Below, one piece after another: positions 54,970 to 63,536 of a stretch of DNA of 64,000 nucleotides (position 1 is the first letter of the stretch; each line of letters begins with the position of its first letter). This DNA comes from Rhodoglobus vestalii (lineage in GTDB: Bacteria; Actinomycetota; Actinomycetes; Actinomycetales; Microbacteriaceae). The stretch spans positions 992,001 to 1,056,000 of the forward strand of contig NZ_VFRA01000001.1 of the NCBI RefSeq assembly GCF_006788895.1, read 5' to 3'. The notes beneath the pieces were generated by a model, which saw only the letters and a list, made by a program, of their open reading frames with translations, did not search any database and had not been told where the DNA came from. The position numbers and the translations under genes are program-made.

Positions 54970-55736
54970 CCCCCAATCGGGCTCTGACCACCGTATTTCA
55001 CCCAAATTGTCGCGGCGGTCACCATGACGGCAAGGGCGCGACGACCGATGTCGCCGGGTACGCGGTCGAAACCGCGACAACCCGCTGGAATCGCCCTTCT
55101 GAAAGCGAGCTGTTCCCATCCGTCGTCACCGCTATCAGCTTCCATAGGCACGGCGAGCTCGTCGGTCATGGGATGAAGCTCATTGAGCGACACAAGGTCG
55201 CCTTCGGTGTCGACCGTTTTCTGATCATGGCCGACCGCGCCTGAAACAACAGTCGAGTCGAAACGTTTCACATTCTTGCCCGCAAAGCCGGGGTCGAACT
55301 CGTCATCTGCTTCGACCAGAAACACGCGGTGCTCCTTGCGCGGGCGAAAAACCGCAGCGCCTACCGCATGATTGCCAAGGGTCTCCCTGACCTTGACGGC
55401 TACCAACGGTTCAAAGATTCCAACCAAGAAGACCTGGGAAACCCCAAGAAGCGCTCCGGGCGCGGATTCAGCTCGAACTATCTCGCCACTGCCCTCACCA
55501 TCAGCTCATTCAACCTGCGCTCAATAGCCACATTCATCCTGAAGCTCCGCGACAAGGCCGTCGAGAAGCCCCTCCGCACACGCCGTCGAAAAGACGATAA
55601 CGACCGCCCGTTGGCGCGCCTGGCCCCTGCTCGGGCCGCTACACCGCCCGGGCAACCTGCACCCGAACCCAGACACCGTTACTGCCGCGACTTCACGGTG
55701 AATCAATTGACTGAACAAGACGGTTTCAAAGAATGA
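54970..55736 (+). pseudogene. DDE-type transposase interrupted by an in-frame stop
   Basis: The plus frame reads GGHHDGKGATTDVAGYAVET, later RHKVAFGVDRFLIMADRA, then TGA at 55242-55244, and resumes in the same frame NNSRVETFHILARKAGVELV, ending near 55736 with SGRGFSSNYLATALTISSFNLR. The D, A-D-R-A and late basic helices suggest a DDE transposase with start missing. I could not assign its IS family. Confidence 0.7.
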
Positions 55737-55766
55737 AACCGCCAGTTGTAGCGGTTTCATTCTTTT
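55731..55766 (+). terminator. Terminator of the transposase relic
   Basis: GAATGAAACCGC and GCGGTTTCATTC pair perfectly around an 8-nt loop and are followed by TTTT. The transposase stop codon lies inside the first arm. Confidence 0.8.
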
Positions 55767-55825
55767 GAAAAAGTCCTGATCAGGAACCGAAGTTTTCGAA
55801 AGCGCGGAAACCGATTCCCGACTAA
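55744..55825 (+). repeat. Direct repeat copy B (82 bp), transposable-element end
   Basis: It matches copy A at 53002-53083, same orientation, 2.74 kb apart. Together they bracket the IS3 relic, LtrA, the 47-aa gene and the transposase relic. Confidence 0.85.
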
Positions 55826-55904
55826 ACCGCGAATCGTTCCAAACCAGTAAACAGATCCGCTCAAAGACAACCGTGTGATCGTTGTTCGTGGAATTGTGAG
55901 TCCC

Positions 55905-56060
55905 ACCGCTTCGTCGTGTTGCGCGAGCAGAACGACGCCAGCGAGGCGCAGCAGGGCAGCCGGGTTCGGGAGCACACCCACGGCGTCAGTGCGGCGTTTG
56001 ATCTCCATATTGATGCGTTGCACGCGCACACTCTCAAATCGCCTACAGACCAGTCGACGG
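55905..56060 (-). pseudogene. IS256-family transposase C-terminal fragment
   Basis: The minus strand encodes NMEIKRRTDAVGVLPNPAALLRLAGVVLLAQHDE, nearly the same as the segment in the transposase at the right edge (NKEIKRRTDVVGVFPNPAAL). Only this part survives here, so it is a relic. Confidence 0.8.
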
Positions 56061-56344
56061 CGACTCGAATGCTCCGACAAAGACCTGCGAGTTCTTCGTG
56101 CTGACAACACATTCACTATGGGCCGAGCTAACAAAGTTGGCTCGACTAATCAGTAGTCATATTCGACGACGTAAACGGGCCCATGATTTACTTACCGTTC
56201 TGCCCTAATTCGGGGTCACAATGATCGCACAAAGGAGTGACTCGTACGATGATGCCGAGCATCATCAGCTGCTGAATATCCAGTCAGGTCAACGAGTCAA
56301 CCAAAGGCTCAGCATTCCCAAACGCCAAGACCGTCGCGAGTCGC
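56061..56344. other. Intergenic region with no clear gene
   Basis: Between the IS256 relic and the next membrane gene I find only short frames without ribosome binding sites. The region may be further IS debris. Confidence 0.45.
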
Positions 56345-56872
56345 TTAGCGGTGCGGCGCCGAGTGGAGTAGGTCGGAGGTGGTCATTAGCCTGGAGAGGC
56401 AGCGACGCTCAATCACGGTCCCGTTCACACCTATCGCACGAGCGATGATGACAGCGCAAGGCACGTGCCCGGCCGCCAGGAGGATCGCGGCGACACAGGT
56501 CCACGGACTACTCACCCATGCCCCGGCTCCGAGGGAAATGACGAACGGGAATACAGCCATAGGCACGGGCAGCCAGCCGAACGGCGCGTAGAGAGCCGAG
56601 CCGCGACGATGGTGGATTAGGTAGCGCGCCCAGAGTGCATAGTAGGCAACAAGCCCGGCGGCGACGATCACGCCCCACTCCCATATCAGCGCCCCGGGAA
56701 CTGCAATGGACGGTACCACCAGACACGACACCTGACTCACGCGCTCCAGCCAGGCCAGTGGCCGCGGCAAGACGACGACCGGTACCGACGGACGCGGAGG
56801 GAACCTGAGCAGCAGCAGATTCGGCGCTAAGACGGCGACGCTCACGAGCATGCCGAGGAGAGAGAATCCCAT
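56345..56872 (-). CDS. Membrane protein of unknown function, 175 aa
   Basis: Five hydrophobic segments are visible, with a loop YALWARYLIHHRRGSALYAPFGWLPVPMAVFPF in the middle. Start 56872. The composition is unlike the IS debris around it, so it may be a real cargo gene. No family recognised. A long palindrome lies 32 bp upstream. Confidence 0.65.
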   Translation of the reverse strand: MGFSLLGMLVSVAVLAPNLLLLRFPPRPSVPVVVLPRPLAWLERVSQVSCLVVPSIAVPGALIWEWGVIVAAGLVAYYALWARYLIHHRRGSALYAPFGWLPVPMAVFPFVISLGAGAWVSSPWTCVAAILLAAGHVPCAVIIARAIGVNGTVIERRCLSRLMTTSDLLHSAPHR

Positions 56873-56903
56873 GACCGTCCTCCTCTCGGCCGAAGGGAAT
56901 CGC

Positions 56904-56936
56904 CACCCACCTGACGTGCGTCACGTCAGGTGGGTG
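56904..56936 (-). promoter_or_regulatory. Long perfect palindrome upstream of a membrane gene
   Basis: CACCCACCTGACGTG and CACGTCAGGTGGGTG form perfect 15-bp arms around CGT. It could be an operator or a bidirectional terminator; no T tract argues for the former. Confidence 0.6.
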
Positions 56937-57040
56937 TGCAGTCGCTGTGAGCAACTGGGCCCACATAGGCGAGACGGTCTTGCAGGAACAGGATGTAGGG
57001 GAACATCATGATCGCGACAATCCCGTGTCTTGTCGAATCG

Positions 57041-57868
57041 CTAGTTAGGCGTTCCGCCCGAGCGCCGCGAGGCGCCGCGCACCAAGGTGATGCTTACGGC
57101 TACCACCGCAAGGACGCAGCAGAAGATCCAGTACAGGTACTGGTTGACGGCGGCAAGGACAAGAACCGGGAAGATCGCCATGTAGGCGTTCGCCACCCCA
57201 TGAGTCCACATCGCCAGGAACATCGAACGGCCGCTCTCCACGTAGACCCAGGTCAGGATGACCGACAATGACAAGATCATGATCAGGAAGGCGCCGAAGG
57301 GCATGAAGCCCTGAGAGGTGCCGGCCATGAACCAGAGCGGCACGTGCCAGAGCGCCCACACCACACCCAGGATCAGACTCGCGACCAGGTCGTTGTGTCG
57401 GTTCAGCAATCGGTCGAGCGCGAATCCTCGCCATCCGATCTCCTCCTGGCCACCACCCAGGTACACCATGAACACCACAACGGCGGGAATCACCCACGGA
57501 GTCGGCAGGAACGAGGCCTGCGGAGTACCTCCCCACAGAAGCGGAGCGCCCCAGACGACGAGCCCCACCACTCCGAAGAGCAGCACCGGCATCACGTACC
57601 AACGTAGCGAGTTGCTCATCTGAATGACACGCCGTAGATGTGCCCAAGGGGCGCCTCGGCCGTTCTCGCGTCGGAGCATTACCAGGGCGCCGACCATCGG
57701 CCCGAAGGCACCCAGGAAGGGCAGCCAGACCAGAGCCCCGCCTTCCCGGGCCGGCAGAAGGCCGAAGTGCATCAGCACCGGGACACACCAGACGGCCCAA
57801 CTGAACCCGAAGGTGACCAGGAAGAAGCCCCACGGAGCGAAGGCCGGGCGCGCACGACTCGAACTCAA
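57041..57868 (-). CDS. CPBP-family intramembrane metalloprotease
   Basis: 275 aa with about seven helices and the CPBP/Abi motif GGQEEIGWRGFALDRL, then GVVWALWHVPLW and the later HGVANAYMA. These give the paired Glu residues and His of the active site. Family roles include prenyl-protein processing and self-immunity to bacteriocins. It follows the broken membrane gene by 3 bp, so they were once one operon. Confidence 0.9.
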   Translation of the reverse strand: MSSSRARPAFAPWGFFLVTFGFSWAVWCVPVLMHFGLLPAREGGALVWLPFLGAFGPMVGALVMLRRENGRGAPWAHLRRVIQMSNSLRWYVMPVLLFGVVGLVVWGAPLLWGGTPQASFLPTPWVIPAVVVFMVYLGGGQEEIGWRGFALDRLLNRHNDLVASLILGVVWALWHVPLWFMAGTSQGFMPFGAFLIMILSLSVILTWVYVESGRSMFLAMWTHGVANAYMAIFPVLVLAAVNQYLYWIFCCVLAVVAVSITLVRGASRRSGGTPN

Positions 57869-57871
57869 GGG

Positions 57872-58586
57872 TCACCTCAGCCCAGTTGGCCAGGTCGCGG
57901 ATCCGCCAGGTCGGCGGATGCCGGCGAACGGCAGCGCAACCGTCACCACCCCCAGCGTCGTCAGCCCCGCCCAGATCGGGAGCTCGGAGCCGGCTCCCAC
58001 GTTCTGGCGCGCGACCTCGACGCTTGCGGCGGCCAGGGTGAGGGTGTAGATGCTCCCTCCTACGCTCATGACACCGGCCAACACCCAGCCGAGCGCCCGT
58101 CGTCGTACCAGCCAGATGGCGGCGAGCAGCATGGGCGGCACAATGAACACGAGGTCAATGGCGAAAACCACCCCGGTCGGGTGTCCGGAGTCCACGATCG
58201 GCTGGGGGACATCGTCGGTGGCGAGGTAGCTGAGGGAGATGCCAACCCACAACAGGCCGAGTCCCACTCCCACCACGCTCGTGTAGATGATGGCAACGAC
58301 ACGAGCGGCCCATCCGCTCATCGCGTCACCGAACCGGACCAAGCCGAGGCGTGGCACCGAGAACAGCAGCGCATACAGCGGGAGTCCGAAGACGGCGACA
58401 TAGAGGAGAAAGAACTGGTTGAACGCCGCGGCTACCGCGTAGAACAAGTAGCCGTACATCGACTAGAACAGCATGCCTAGCCACAACACCCGGCCCCGCA
58501 GCGACCCCCGCATCTCCCAGACCAGCCCGAATACAAGCAGCGGTCAGCAGGTACGCAGCAGCGAAGCCAGGCCGACCGCTCCTCAT
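57872..58586 (-). pseudogene. Broken polytopic membrane protein gene
   Basis: An intact frame of 195 aa runs from ATG 58459 with six helices. Upstream the same frame reads LVWEMRGSLRGRVLWLGMLF, then TAG at 58463-58465 directly before SMYGYLFYA, and a frame shift near 58545 separates an earlier MRSGRPGFAAAYLLTA start. It is probably a nonsense mutant of a longer gene; a shortened product starting at 58459 remains possible. Confidence 0.6.
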
Positions 58587-58898
58587 GGATCCAATCCTCG
58601 CTCACTCGAGGGGCCACGGTGTTGCATCCGTCGCCGCAACGGCTCTGGGTCTAGCTGCGCTGCTCGCGTGGTCCCACGCCATCCAGGAGCGCCTAGTATA
58701 CACGCCCAGCGGGCTCGCTGGGCCAATCGCTGCGAACAGGGATGCTTGCCCGCTCAAACACTCCCGGCCGTCTTGGCTACGGGTTGGTGTTGGGCGACCA
58801 ACCCGCAGGTTCGGTTCTTGCCAGTGTTCATCGCAGGAGCGATGGAGGTAGCGGGACTTGTAGCTGCTCTTGCACAGCTCGGCGTTATCGCAGTCTGA
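58585..58898 (+). pseudogene. Degraded small membrane protein
   Basis: In one frame ASVAATALGLAALLAWSHAI follows ATG 58585; in another frame, from about 58765, LPAVLATGWCWATNPQ and RFLPVFIAGAMEVAGLVAAL lead to a stop at 58898. The two hydrophobic parts suggest one protein split by an indel. Family unknown. Confidence 0.4.
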
Positions 58899-58999
58899 AA
58901 CGACACTCGCAACCATAAAGGTCTGCACCAGCCCGTCAAACGTCAACCTGGATCTTCTGGTTCAATAGCCGGCCGACGTGAACACTTGCGCCACTCGGC

Positions 59000-59536
59000 A
59001 TGGTCACCTGGCTTGCCGAGGTAGGTCGAGATCGGCAGTTCGACGCTCGCACAGATGTGTGTGATGCGGCCGTGGGGGCTTGGCTTGACGGGTTGGTGTC
59101 GCAGAGCATCCGGGTCATGCATGATCGGCGCATTCCGCGCTCGAAAACCAACATTGACCACATCGTGGTGACGCCGGGCGGGGCGTGGGTAATCGACACC
59201 AAGCGGTATGCGGGCAAGGCGCCCGAGAAGCGTGTCGAGGGCGGAATCATTCCTCCGCGGGTCGAGCTGCTGATCTATCGGGGTGGCGACAAGTCGAAGC
59301 TCGTCGAGGGCGTGCAGAATCAGGTCGAGCACATGCGGGGTGCCGTCGGCGACGTGCCCGTGCACAGGATGCTGTGCTTCGTCGACTCCGACTGGGGGTT
59401 CTTTCCCGACGCGTTCACGGTCAACGGGGTGCACGTGGTGTGGCCGCGCAAGCTGGCGGCGATGCTCGAGAAGATTGGTGAGCCGGTGGTTGACAGGATC
59501 TCTGCTGCCAGGCTCTTAGTCTGGGCACACGACTAG
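59000..59536 (+). CDS. NERD-domain protein, N-terminally short
   Basis: 178 aa with the nuclease-related core: VMHDRRIPRSKTNIDHIVVTPGGAWVIDTKRYAGKA, with the conserved Asp and Lys. Full actinobacterial NERD proteins have an additional 80-120 residues before this. The missing front suggests truncation. Possible role in DNA or phage processing; unproven. Confidence 0.7.
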   Translation: MVTWLAEVGRDRQFDARTDVCDAAVGAWLDGLVSQSIRVMHDRRIPRSKTNIDHIVVTPGGAWVIDTKRYAGKAPEKRVEGGIIPPRVELLIYRGGDKSKLVEGVQNQVEHMRGAVGDVPVHRMLCFVDSDWGFFPDAFTVNGVHVVWPRKLAAMLEKIGEPVVDRISAARLLVWAHD

Positions 59537-60240
59537 TTCATGATGCGTTTGTCGACGACGCTCGAATTCTGAACGCTTTCGCCGCGTCGTTACTGTCCAG
59601 TTTTCACGCGTCGTCGACACACCTGCACCATCGAAGCCTCCACCACGCCCGGAAACGGGCGTCGCGGAACCTTTCGTCGTTTCCGGGGCCTTCGCGCGGT
59701 CCGCAGGGCAGTCCGGGATCGTCACCTGCGCCGCGAGAAGCGAAGAACGTCGCCGATTCTTCGGCAGCGTTCTCTTTGAGCCCAGTTTCGCAAACAGATT
59801 TCGCGAGTATCGGAAGGAGCCGCAGAGCGGAGCCGGTGGGATTTGGACCCACGTGCGCAGTCAAGGAACTTTGCGGAATGCACCGAAATCCCCCGAAATT
59901 GGTCCATTCCCAGTGAACAGAACGACGCATGATCTTCTAGGGTCACCCACGCTTGTGGGCAAACGTTGGGCAGGTCAAAGTGCTCCGGAAGTCGGGGTTT
60001 TGTTATGTCCTGAAACATCACAAACGGCAGCCATAACCGCTCTGAGTTGTGGTGGTGCGTCCATTCTCGAAGCGGTGAACGGCTACAGCGATGACTTAGC
60101 CTTCGAGCAGGACGTAGAAGTCTCCACCGCCACCCAGATAGCCATTCCGCACTAGGGCAAGGAATTGCCTCAATCCTGTGCAGTTCCTTCTGGCTCAGCC
60201 ACGGACCGCTGCCCTGGGCGGCGGCGGATCCTTCAGTTCT
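59537..60240. other. 700-bp region with tRNA-derived repeat and no supported gene
   Basis: Apart from the tRNA-Ser-related repeat at 59776-59852, the frames here are short, of low quality, and without ribosome binding sites. Confidence 0.5.
59776..59852. repeat. tRNA-Ser 3'-end repeat, copy A (possible attachment-like site)
   Basis: It matches 61255-61331 at about 63 of 77 positions in the same orientation. The minus strand includes a T-arm-like GTGGGTCCAAATCCCAC and acceptor CGGCTCCG, but no anticodon arm, so only the 3' part of a tRNA-Ser plus its downstream flank remains. Confidence 0.75.
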
Positions 60241-61173
60241 CTATGCCGGGTTTTCTCGGTACCACGCTACTGTCGTCGCAAGCGCGTCTTGCCACTTCGT
60301 TGCGGTCACGCCGAGCAGATTGGTGGTCTCCGTGGCGTCCACCACGAACGGTCGATTGAATTGGTAAGCGGAGTCGTTTGCCGCCCGAATTCCTGGCGAA
60401 AAGATGGCCAATGTCCGGAGGAGAACCGACCCGAATGAGGCGACTTTCGCGGAGTTACCCGTCTGGGCATTGATTCGAGCGGCGATTTCCTCGCGCGTGA
60501 GTGGCTCGTCAGTGGGAACCAGCCACGGTCGGCCCCATTCCCCTTCGTAGTCTGAGGCTGCGATCAGTGTGCTTGCGAAGTCGTCGAGGAAGGTCCAGCT
60601 GTGCTTTTCGGTGGCGCTGCCGAAGATACTCACCTTCTTCCCTGCCATCACAGGCCTGAAGAAACCGGCTCCAAGTTGTGCCGTTTTCCCCGCACCCGGG
60701 CCGAAGTAGTCACTGGCGCGCACTTCGACGGCCTGGATGTCACCACGTTGGTGTGCGGCGAGCGCAAGCTCCCAGCCGTCTTTCCTCACTCGACCTTTGG
60801 TCTCCTTCGTCAGAAGCGGGCTCTGTTCTGTCATTGGCATCGCAGAATCCTCACCGTATGCGTAGAGGTTGCCGACGATCACCAATTTCGCCCCGCTTTG
60901 ATGGGCAGCATCAATTGTCGACTGGAACATCGGAGGCCACAATTCTGGCCAGCGGTGGTAGTCGATTGGGCTGGTCGCCAGAAAGATGGTTTCGCAGCTT
61001 TGCGCAGCAGCAGCCAGCGAGGCGGAGTTTGTCACGTCCACCGTCACGGTTTGGGCGCCGTCGACTGACGTGCCGGAGCGGCTGGCAACCAGCACGCTGT
61101 CTCCGCGAGAGATGAGACGAGCTGCGAGGGTCTTGCCGACGGATCCGGCGCCAGCGATCAAGTAGTTGGCCAT
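60241..61173 (-). CDS. NAD(P)-binding epimerase/dehydratase-like protein
   Basis: 310 aa with Rossmann motif YLIAGAGSVGKTLAARLISRG, the sheet TVTVDVTN and a nucleotide-sugar-epimerase-like LVIVGNLYAYGED. The usual YxxxK is not clearly present, so it could be a reductase or a redox-sensing protein. It is flanked by the two tRNA-Ser-derived repeats, which suggests it arrived as cargo. Start ATG 61173. Confidence 0.85.
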   Translation of the reverse strand: MANYLIAGAGSVGKTLAARLISRGDSVLVASRSGTSVDGAQTVTVDVTNSASLAAAAQSCETIFLATSPIDYHRWPELWPPMFQSTIDAAHQSGAKLVIVGNLYAYGEDSAMPMTEQSPLLTKETKGRVRKDGWELALAAHQRGDIQAVEVRASDYFGPGAGKTAQLGAGFFRPVMAGKKVSIFGSATEKHSWTFLDDFASTLIAASDYEGEWGRPWLVPTDEPLTREEIAARINAQTGNSAKVASFGSVLLRTLAIFSPGIRAANDSAYQFNRPFVVDATETTNLLGVTATKWQDALATTVAWYRENPA

Positions 61174-61254
61174 GTTGTTGTGTCCTTCTCTGTTGTGTTG
61201 ATCAAGGTGTTGAGTGCGCGCTCGCGCATCCCAGTAGTGCCCCTTAAGGTGGTT

Positions 61255-61331
61255 TTGAGCTCAGTTTCGCAAACAGGTTTCGCGAGTTTCGCAAGGAGCC
61301 CAATGGCGGAACCGCTGGAATTCGAACCCAG
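61255..61331. repeat. tRNA-Ser 3'-end repeat, copy B
   Basis: Second copy, 1479 bp from copy A, same orientation. It overlaps the 3' half of the tRNA-Ser relic described separately. Confidence 0.75.
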
Positions 61332-61393
61332 GGTGGGCTCAACACCGACATAACTTTTCGAGAGTCGCACCTTCGGCCGCTCGGACGTGGTCA
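61307..61393 (-). pseudogene. Decayed tRNA-Ser (anticodon CGA)
   Basis: The minus strand has D-arm CCGAGCGGCCGAAGG, anticodon loop CTCGAAA (CGA), variable arm and T-loop GGTTCGAATTCC. The acceptor arm pairs at only three to four of seven positions and the T-stem has mismatches, so it is likely non-functional. Confidence 0.6.
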
Positions 61394-61474
61394 TGTCCGA
61401 GACTTTAGTACAGGCGCGTGACGGGGGGGCTAAACCGTGTGACCTCGCGTCACGCGTATCCGTGATGGATACCA

Positions 61475-61774
61475 TCGGCCGGTGACCTGCTGTACTTCGC
61501 GCTTGGCGACTCGCCGGCGCAGGGCATCGGCACCGCGACGCTCGACTTCTCGCACGTGGGCTTGCTCGGCGCGAGGCTCCAGCGGCACAGCGGGCGCACC
61601 GTGCAGGTCGTCAACACCTCCCGCTATGGGGCACAACTGAAGGACGTCATCGCCGAGCAGCTGCCCCTGCTCGACGAGTACGAACCCGACCCGGTCACGC
61701 TGTCGATCGGCGCCAACGACATGCGCACCTTAGAACTCGACGCATTCCGTGCGCTGGATGTGAAAGAACCGTGA
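61475..61774 (+). pseudogene. SGNH/GDSL hydrolase fragment
   Basis: The frame contains FALGDSPAQGIGTATLDFSH (block I, GDS) and LSIGANDMR (block III, GxND), then stops at 61774. A full enzyme has about 200-260 residues and block V (DxxH), which is absent. Only about 100 residues remain. Confidence 0.75.
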
Positions 61775-61830
61775 TTGACCGTCGCTGCCGCTGGTGCACC
61801 TAACAGATGTCCTGTTTGCTTGCGTCGAGT

Positions 61831-62193
61831 TCAGGTGACGGCGATGCCTGCCATCACAAGCACCACGAGCAACAGAAATGAACTGATTACCAGACTGGGA
61901 CTACTCCACTGCCCTGATCGCAGTGCTGGCCAGCGCCACGCGAGGACGATGGCGCCCGCGACGGCGAACCCTGCGTAGACGAGCCAGATCGGGAAAGGGT
62001 CGAGCGCCCCCAGCAAAGCAGCGGGAAGTACAACGCCCAGCACTACGGTGCCGGCAATGCTGCCCAACACGTTCGCTAAAGCACGTTGGCGGGTGGGTGT
62101 GTGGCTGGCGTTGCGCCAAATGCCCCACACAGTCAACACGGGGACGCCGAGGGCGAGCAGACCGGTGATGACCATGACGACGGTGTCACTCAT
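61831..62193 (-). CDS. Small membrane protein, 120 aa, beside serine hydrolase
   Basis: Four hydrophobic segments: VVMVITGLLALGVPVLTVWG, then around residues 45-63, 67-88, and a final SLVISSFLLLVVLVMAGIAV. ATG 62193 is two bases after the hydrolase stop, so the pair is translationally coupled. No family recognised. Confidence 0.7.
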   Translation of the reverse strand: MSDTVVMVITGLLALGVPVLTVWGIWRNASHTPTRQRALANVLGSIAGTVVLGVVLPAALLGALDPFPIWLVYAGFAVAGAIVLAWRWPALRSGQWSSPSLVISSFLLLVVLVMAGIAVT

Positions 62194-62195
62194 CT

Positions 62196-63374
62196 CTAGA
62201 CCCCTTCGTCGAGGAGGGTCCCCACGAGGTCGCCTTGCAGCATCAGCAGTTGTTCTCCGCTGGGTGCGGAGTTGACGAGGTAGGCCAGTCCGCGCCCGGT
62301 CCGGGGGCAGTAGCCGACGTATGAGTGGTGAGACCCGGTGAGTCCGTTGTGGAAGATGAGGTCGTCTCCTGCCGGTGTTGTGGCGAGGACCCAGGTGATG
62401 GCGATCTTTGCGTCGGGCAACCATGGCAGCAGCGGTGCTGGTGCCACCGGCTGAAGCCCGGCCGCTCCGGGCTGGAGCCCGTCCCTGGTCAAACGCATCC
62501 AGGTGGCGAGGTCCGCGCAACTGGACCACATGCCGCCGCCGGGTGCGAGGCCGTTAAGGGTCCACGGCTCGGCGGGGCGGCCGCCGAGTAGTCCCTTTTC
62601 CCATCCGTCGGGTAGACCGGCCCGGGTGACGGGCAGGGAGGTATCTGTCAGGTCGAATGGCGTAAGGATCCGTTCGGTAAGGAGCTTCTTGTACGTCGTT
62701 CCTGCCCGGCGGCCCAGCACATGGGCGAGTAGGGCAATTCCGTCCGTGGAGTATGAGTAGGTTCCTCGGTCCGTCAACTGCTGGCCAAGAATGTCGGCCA
62801 CGGTGTCCGCTGCGTCCTGGCGTGAGCCGTCGGCGTGGAGCAGGCCGAACCATGCATTGCTGCTGCTGGTCTCGTGTGCGGTGAAGTCGGGCAGGCCCGA
62901 GGTGTGCGAGGCGAGCTCCCGCAATGTCACGTCGGCCACGTCCGATTGGTTCGCATCGATCAGTTCGCCGACTGTCGTATCCAGCCTTACCTCGTCTTTC
63001 GCGACCATGTCCATCAGGACCGCCCCGCAAAACGTCTTGGACAGGGAGCCGATCCCGAACCGCATCCGCTCGCCGGCGCCAATGCCAGCGTACGTAGTGG
63101 TGTCGCCGTCGATGTAGGCGAGTGCAACCCTATTGAGCCCGCGCAGGTGAGGCTCCGCACGCGCCAGCAATGCGGCGTCTCCAGTGCAGCCCGATGCCGG
63201 ACCAATCGGATGAGGCCCGACCAAAGCGAGCAGGCCCGCTGCGCTTAGGCCCGCCCCGGCAGCGAGCAAAGCCCTCCTCGACATGCTTGGCAAAGGGACC
63301 GAGGCCTGGTTTCGGGTCGACTTGTGACCATGTGCGTTGTCGCGCGCAGCCGCCATCACGACTCTTCCGAACAA
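62196..63374 (-). CDS. Beta-lactamase-fold serine hydrolase, secreted
   Basis: 392 aa. The N-terminus has SRRALLAAGAGLSAAGLLALVG, a twin-arginine-like signal, and the mature part shows SxxK in IGSLSKTFCG and a YxS-type element YSYSTDG; HNGLTGSHHS near the end matches the third motif. Class C beta-lactamase-like proteins also include esterases and peptidases, so resistance is not implied. Start could be ATG 63374 or a later one near the signal. Confidence 0.85.
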   Translation of the reverse strand: MFGRVVMAAARDNAHGHKSTRNQASVPLPSMSRRALLAAGAGLSAAGLLALVGPHPIGPASGCTGDAALLARAEPHLRGLNRVALAYIDGDTTTYAGIGAGERMRFGIGSLSKTFCGAVLMDMVAKDEVRLDTTVGELIDANQSDVADVTLRELASHTSGLPDFTAHETSSSNAWFGLLHADGSRQDAADTVADILGQQLTDRGTYSYSTDGIALLAHVLGRRAGTTYKKLLTERILTPFDLTDTSLPVTRAGLPDGWEKGLLGGRPAEPWTLNGLAPGGGMWSSCADLATWMRLTRDGLQPGAAGLQPVAPAPLLPWLPDAKIAITWVLATTPAGDDLIFHNGLTGSHHSYVGYCPRTGRGLAYLVNSAPSGEQLLMLQGDLVGTLLDEGV

Positions 63375-63536
63375 AGTGGATCTGCGCTGTGACCCGCCAC
63401 CGTGACATTGGAAGCATCGTAAAAGTTCGAAATAATTCTTGGAACCACCCTGCTCCTTACGTTCACCAACTTCATTCTGGTCGCGTCCCGCCGAGTGGTG
63501 TGATTTCTCTTCTCCGTGCGGGTCAGTGGTTTTAGC

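Noticed and set aside
54936..55427. Minus-strand 163-codon frame over the transposase relic
   Set aside because: It is the antisense of the plus-strand transposase frame, whose segments resemble a DDE enzyme.
59853..60155. 100-codon plus-strand frame after the tRNA repeat
   Set aside because: No ribosome binding site or family feature, and it overlaps tRNA-derived sequence.
62196..63374. Calling the serine hydrolase an antibiotic-resistance beta-lactamase
   Set aside because: The fold covers many esterases and peptidases; nothing in the sequence shows beta-lactam specificity.
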